Position numbers and translations under genes: made by a program. From Salinibacter ruber DSM 13855 (GTDB lineage: Bacteria > Bacteroidota > Rhodothermia > Rhodothermales > Salinibacteraceae), in assembly GCF_000013045.1 (NCBI RefSeq), contig NC_007677.1, positions 1,922,001 to 1,986,000 on the forward strand: a DNA stretch of 64,000 bases. The letters run 5' to 3'. The notes under the pieces were generated by a model. That model did no database searches and was not told the DNA's origin. It saw only the letters and a list, made by a program, of their open reading frames with translations. Positions 57,647 through 64,000 of this stretch are shown here, piece after piece (positions within the stretch are counted from its first letter, which is position 1; each line of letters opens with the position of its first letter).

Positions 57647-60268
<2,622 letters not shown>

Positions 60269-60312
60269 GGATTAGACCGGGGCCCATTTATCAGCGTGTG
60301 AGGCGTTTCTGC

Positions 60313-60356
60313 ATAGGGTACCCCCCTATACTACAAGCAGACCAGCCAGGTTTCAA
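60313..60356 (-). promoter_or_regulatory. Candidate copA promoter with copper-regulator-like palindrome
   Basis: Read on the minus strand: -35 TTGAAA (60351-60356), 17 bases, then -10 TAGTAT (60328-60333). Just after it ATAGGG (60324-60329) and its complement (60313-60318) form a palindrome around five bases, making a GTATAGGGGGGTACCCTATG-type site. Its position over the -10 and start region, 45 bases before the copA ATG, fits repression by a CsoR-type copper sensor. No regulator gene is in the window. Confidence 0.5.
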
Positions 60357-60526
60357 TTGCCCCCGAGTTCCGCGGGCCGCGTCCTCGGGGCGTGCCAAGA
60401 ACCCGTACAGTCCGGAACCCCGCCGCAGGAGCGCCAATAGAGCATCCCGTCGTCACGCTTGGGCCCTCCGGCGCCCATGGTCGACGTCCCCCCGATCGGT
60501 TTCTTCTCGCCCATCTGTCCGTCGTC

Positions 60527-60880
60527 ATGATTGTAGTCACAATTCTCAACGCCCAAGAGCTCGCTCGCCGCCAGATGGGAGCCCGTGCCGCTCAAGCCTC
60601 CGGGGCCGGGGTCGACATCGAATCGGCCGTCCGGAACCAAATGGCCGACCACCTGGAGGAGGGATTTCAGAGCCGCGGCATCGAGGCCTACGTCGACACG
60701 AAGGGGGCCCGGAAATTGGAGATCACCGTTGAGGACGCCACGGAAGCCGCGTGGCAGCAGGGATACCTTGCCTGGTTGGTCGCCAAGTTCGTCCCGAGCA
60801 CCGTCGAGCAGAACCTTGCCCCGGAGGTCCGCGACCGCCTCAACGACCAGGGCATCGAGGCGGAGGTCGAGGTGGAATAG
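60527..60880 (+). CDS. Small protein of unknown function
   Basis: A 117-residue soluble protein (start MIVVTILNAQELARRQ at 60527) with a helix-strand pattern: DIESAVRNQMADHLEEGFQSRGIEAYVDTKGARKLEITVEDATEAAWQQGYLAWLVAKFV (in parts) and a terminal strand NDQGIEAEVEVE. It looks like two short alpha-beta units. No family recognised. It is divergent from copA (258 bases) and followed after 59 bases by a methyltransferase gene. Confidence 0.7.
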   Translation: MIVVTILNAQELARRQMGARAAQASGAGVDIESAVRNQMADHLEEGFQSRGIEAYVDTKGARKLEITVEDATEAAWQQGYLAWLVAKFVPSTVEQNLAPEVRDRLNDQGIEAEVEVE

Positions 60881-60939
60881 GCCGCCGGTTCCCCACTGTG
60901 CCGCGAAATCCCGTCGACAGACCACGCGATCCCCTCTCG

Positions 60940-61680
60940 GTGGCCGTTCCGCTCCTTCCGGACCTCTCATCTCGCCTGGAAACCGAGGAGTGGATGGATG
61001 ATTTTTCGATCGCGGACGCTCGTCTCACGCGGGCCCTCCGCGACCTCCGACGCATCAACCGGTTGCTCGGAGGGTACCGGGCCACGGATCGCGCCCTCGA
61101 CCCGGCGCTCAGGCACCACGATCGCCTCCGTCTGCTGGACGTGGGGTGCGGGAGCGGAGACCACTTGGTCCACCTGGCCCGGCGAGGCGAGCGCTTCGGG
61201 TGCACCCTGGACCTCATCGGCGTTGACGCCAACCCCGTCACGGTGGGCCATGCCCGGGCCCATCTCGACCAACACCTGCCCCCCCGTCTTCGGAACCGGG
61301 TCCGTGTCGAGATCGGGGACGCCCAAGCCCTTTCCCACGATGCCGGGGCCGTCGACATCGCCCACGCGGCCCTGTTTCTGCATCACTTTCACGGCCCCTC
61401 GGCGGTCCGGGTGCTTTCGGAGATGCAGCGGGTGGCCCGGCACGGCCTTCTCGTGAACGACCTCCACCGGCACCTCCTCGCCTATGTGGGGATCTGGGGC
61501 CTCAGCCGCGCCCTCGGGCTCGCCCCGATGGTGCAGCACGACGGGCCCGTGTCCGTCCGGCGCGGGTTTCGTCGGGCGGACCTCCACACCCTCGCCCGGG
61601 GCGCCCGGCTGCCCGTCCCAACCGTCCGGTGGCATTGGGCCTTCCGGTGGACCCTGTCGACGCTCGACCTCGATGCGTGA
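60940..61680 (+). CDS. SAM-dependent methyltransferase (polyketide/lipid tailoring type)
   Basis: A 246-residue class I methyltransferase: LRLLDVGCGSGDHLVHLARRG (motif I), LIGVDANPVTVGHAR (II), VEIGDAQAL and VDIAHAALFLHHF. The N-terminal ETEEWMDDFSIADARLTRALRDLRRIN matches the head of methyltransferases that accompany type III polyketide synthases, which is why I extend the start to the GTG at 60940; the ATG at 60994 would lose that part. The next gene is an FAD-dependent reductase that is the usual companion. No polyketide synthase is present in the window. Confidence 0.83.
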   Translation: MAVPLLPDLSSRLETEEWMDDFSIADARLTRALRDLRRINRLLGGYRATDRALDPALRHHDRLRLLDVGCGSGDHLVHLARRGERFGCTLDLIGVDANPVTVGHARAHLDQHLPPRLRNRVRVEIGDAQALSHDAGAVDIAHAALFLHHFHGPSAVRVLSEMQRVARHGLLVNDLHRHLLAYVGIWGLSRALGLAPMVQHDGPVSVRRGFRRADLHTLARGARLPVPTVRWHWAFRWTLSTLDLDA

Positions 61681-61797
61681 CGGACCCGCGCCGAAAGACG
61701 TTTCCATTCTGTGACGGACGGGTCCGCGACCGTCGGGAGCCAACCGGCCGGTTGCCAGTTGCTTGAGCCCATTGCCATTCGCAACCAACGTCCCTTC

Positions 61798-62955
61798 ATG
61801 CCCTACGATGCACTCGTAATTGGCGGTGGCCTGTCGGGGTGTAGCACCGCACTCCAACTGGCCCGCGAGGGCCACGACGTGCTCCTGGCCGAGCAGTCAA
61901 CCTATCCGCGCCAGAAGCTGTGTGGGGAGTTCTTGTCGCCGGAGGCGCAGTCCTCGTTTCGACGCCTCGGCGTGCTCGACGACGTTCGCGCCGCGGGGGC
62001 AGAACCCATCGGCCGGACATGCCTGACCACCTCCAGCGGCGCCACAACGTCCCACTCTCTTCCCGATGCGGCCCTTGGCTTTAGCCGCTACCGGCTCGAT
62101 CAACTGCTCTTCCAAAAGGCCTGCACGATGGGGGTCGAAGGCCGCTCCGGGACCCGGGTTACAAACATCCGTGGTGGTCTCCGGGACGGGTTCGTAGCAA
62201 GCGTCGGTGGCGATTCTGTGGAGGCCCGTCTCGTCCTCGGGGCGCACGGCCGCAGGAGTCGACTGGACCGGTCGTTGGAACGGCCCTTTTTGTCGGAAAA
62301 CACGCCGTACGTGGCCTTCAAGGCCCACTACGCCGGCCCCACCGCGGCGGCCCTGGAGAACACGATTGAACTCCACAGCGCCCCGGGCGCGTACTGCGGG
62401 CTGTCTCCGGTCGAGGGGAACCGCATCAACGTCTGTTGGATCGGACGCACCGACGCCCTCAAGGACGCCGGCGGGTCGCCCGAGGGCATGCTCAACACCA
62501 CCCTCCGCCAGAACCCGGCCTTCGACGAGCGGCTCAGCGGACTCACGCGTGTCAGCGACCGCTTCGAGGCGGTGAGCCAGGTCCCCCTCATGCCGAAATC
62601 CCGGTTCGCGGATGACGTGTGCATGATCGGGGACGCCGCGGGCATGATTGCCCCGCTCTGCGGCGACGGGATGGCGATGGCGCTCCGGACCGCGGATCTG
62701 GTGAGTCCGCTGGCGTCCGACTTTCTCAACGGACGGCATCCGGCCCACGCGTTCCGGACGAGCTACGAAACCGCCTGGACCGACACGTTCGGCCAACGCA
62801 TGCGGTTGGGGCGGTGGATCCACGCGGCGGCGTTTCGTCCGGGGGCCGCCTGGACCCTGGTCCAGAGCTGTCGGCTGCTTCCGCCGCTCGCGCAGTGGAT
62901 CATCCGTAGCACCCGGGGGCGGCAGGGGGCCCTCGCCGGTGCAGGGGCTCCGTGA
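61798..62955 (+). CDS. FAD-dependent oxidoreductase (geranylgeranyl-reductase-like)
   Basis: A 385-residue flavoprotein. The dinucleotide motif is YDALVIGGGLSGCSTALQLAREGHDVLLAEQ at the N-terminus (in parts), then RQKLCGEFLSPEA, and the second FAD motif VCMIGDAAGMIAPLCGDGMAMAL near 275-297. These are typical of geranylgeranyl reductase and halogenase-related lipid oxidoreductases. Start ATG 61798. It follows the methyltransferase with a 117-base gap; likely the two modify the same lipid or polyketide, but the substrate is not known. Confidence 0.88.
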   Translation: MPYDALVIGGGLSGCSTALQLAREGHDVLLAEQSTYPRQKLCGEFLSPEAQSSFRRLGVLDDVRAAGAEPIGRTCLTTSSGATTSHSLPDAALGFSRYRLDQLLFQKACTMGVEGRSGTRVTNIRGGLRDGFVASVGGDSVEARLVLGAHGRRSRLDRSLERPFLSENTPYVAFKAHYAGPTAAALENTIELHSAPGAYCGLSPVEGNRINVCWIGRTDALKDAGGSPEGMLNTTLRQNPAFDERLSGLTRVSDRFEAVSQVPLMPKSRFADDVCMIGDAAGMIAPLCGDGMAMALRTADLVSPLASDFLNGRHPAHAFRTSYETAWTDTFGQRMRLGRWIHAAAFRPGAAWTLVQSCRLLPPLAQWIIRSTRGRQGALAGAGAP

Positions 62956-63005
62956 TGAACCCGTTGCTCCGAGTGAAATGAATGTCGCGCACAGGCCCGA
63001 ACGTT

Positions 63006-63953
63006 CTACCGGGCCGCCGCACGACGAAGGCGGTCGTTGAGCGCCCGCCCCAGTCCGTTGGGCGGTACGGTCTGGGCATAGATGACCTCAACCTCGTTCT
63101 CGTCGCAGGTCCGAAAGATATGGAAGAGGTCGTGGGCGTAGGCTTTCACGCTCTCCTCGACATACACGGCCCCGAGGGCGTCCGGATGGGGGGGCACATC
63201 GAGCCCAACGTACGCGTGGCGGTCCCCGGAGACGGCCTCCGAGGGATCTTCGACGAGCCGCACCTGAGCGGACGGCGCGTAGTGCCGGTGACGCGTGCCC
63301 GGGCTCCGCGGGGCCTCATCCGCGTCCGAGGAGGGCACCTGCACTGCACCCAGGGCGCGACGAAGGGACTCGACCGACACGGCCCCGGGACGAAGCACCG
63401 TGGCGGGGTCTGTGGTGCAGTCCACGACCGTCGACTCAACCCCGGCGTCCGTGCGCCCGCCCTGTAGGATGCAGTCGATGCGCCCCGCCAGGTCGTGCTC
63501 TACGGCCTCCCAGCTCGTCGGGCTCGGCCGGCCCGACCGGTTGGCCGACGGCGCCGGCACCGGCGTGTCGCACGCCTCCAGAAAAGACTGCGTCAGCGGC
63601 AGACGCGGGACGCGAACGCCCACCGTCTCCAGCCCCGCCGTGACGACCGAGGGGAGGTCTTCGTGCTTGGGCAGAATGAGGGTCAGGGGGCCCGGGGCGA
63701 AGGCATCCAGGAGATGCTGCGCGACAGAGGGGACGCGGGCCGCCACCTGCCCAATCTGGTCCCGGCGTCGGAGGTGGACGATCAGCGGATTGTCGGCCGG
63801 ACGGCCCTTGGCCTCAAAGATGCGCCGCACGGCGTCCGGCTGGAAGGCGTCCGCCCCGAGCCCGTAGACCGTTTCGGTGGGAAAGGCGACCAGCTCGCCG
63901 CGGCGAAGGCGATCGGCCGCCTCCGTGGGAGAAGTCGTGCGTGTGGTTGCCAC
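63006..63953 (-). CDS. tsaC: Threonylcarbamoyl-AMP synthase (Sua5 type)
   Basis: Makes threonylcarbamoyl-AMP from Thr, bicarbonate and ATP for the universal t6A37 tRNA modification. The YrdC domain is seen: [87 protein letters not shown] and VLRPGAVS. A linker with PRSPGTRHRHYAPS leads to a C-terminal Sua5 domain, so at 315 residues it is the long Sua5 form and not the short TsaC. The start is uncertain: GTG 63953 is used; a GTG at 63998 would extend it by 15 residues. Confidence 0.93.
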   Translation of the reverse strand: MATTRTTSPTEAADRLRRGELVAFPTETVYGLGADAFQPDAVRRIFEAKGRPADNPLIVHLRRRDQIGQVAARVPSVAQHLLDAFAPGPLTLILPKHEDLPSVVTAGLETVGVRVPRLPLTQSFLEACDTPVPAPSANRSGRPSPTSWEAVEHDLAGRIDCILQGGRTDAGVESTVVDCTTDPATVLRPGAVSVESLRRALGAVQVPSSDADEAPRSPGTRHRHYAPSAQVRLVEDPSEAVSGDRHAYVGLDVPPHPDALGAVYVEESVKAYAHDLFHIFRTCDENEVEVIYAQTVPPNGLGRALNDRLRRAAAR

Positions 63954-64000
63954 AGGAAAAACCAACAGCGAGTTCGAGACGACTGCCCGGGCGGGCACTA

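Overview
The window is GC-rich (about 65% by eye), densely coded DNA with strongly acidic proteins, many D/E-rich tails and few Shine-Dalgarno sites. Together with LolA, ExbBD, an outer-membrane barrel, the CspA-type cold-shock protein and a malate dehydrogenase whose sequence I recognise as the Salinibacter ruber enzyme, this points to an extremely halophilic, salt-in member of Rhodothermota (Salinibacter ruber or a close relative). That is recognition from memory plus composition, not a search.

Layout. 1-4.0 kb: edge of a lipoprotein gene, a poorly coding stretch, tRNA-Ser(CGA) with its terminator, and alaS. 4.3-13.4 kb: 3-methyladenine glycosylase and a divergent DUF4097-type gene, then a co-directional minus-strand run (glycerate kinase, secreted M14 peptidase, YyaL-type thioredoxin-domain protein, thiolase). 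13.7-18.8 kb: a zinc-ribbon membrane protein, thiE, and the heme precursor operon hemA-hemC-hemD. 18.9-23 kb: mtnN with a lipoprotein gene, metG and a small acidic protein. 23.1-28.2 kb: a histidine cluster broken into hisB-proC-hisH and hisA-hisF by a convergent 30-codon membrane ORF and a cold-shock gene. 28.2-37.1 kb: MoCo-carrier-like protein, thpR, lolA, an LPG-synthase-type membrane protein, mdh, a CDF metal exporter, a methylmalonyl-CoA epimerase/hydrolase fusion, an aldo-keto reductase and an anchored MsrA. 37.6-44.4 kb: AbgT transporter, a PIN/RHH toxin-antitoxin pair with an inverted-repeat operator candidate, uvrC, a CXXC-less thioredoxin-fold protein and a pair of helix-rich membrane proteins.

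44.6-51.8 kb is the most unusual block: six plus-strand genes in tight order (large periplasmic TPR protein, outer-membrane beta-barrel, short HU-like protein, HU-TM-SPOR protein, ExbB, ExbD). Inference: an envelope-spanning, proton-motive-force-driven machine that couples outer membrane, peptidoglycan and inner membrane, with no TonB gene in the window. It is followed by a truncated lactonase remnant and comM.

54.2-60.4 kb is a copper-flavoured island: a Tat-exported azurin-like lipoprotein, a DUF3047 protein, a remnant of a CopB-type ATPase, a methyltransferase, a second cupredoxin with a His/Glu-rich insert, and CopA behind a promoter with a palindrome at the -10 region. The end carries a methyltransferase/FAD-reductase pair (probably lipid or polyketide tailoring) and a Sua5-type threonylcarbamoyl-AMP synthase.

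No CRISPR array, intact insertion sequence, rRNA, prophage or replication origin was seen.
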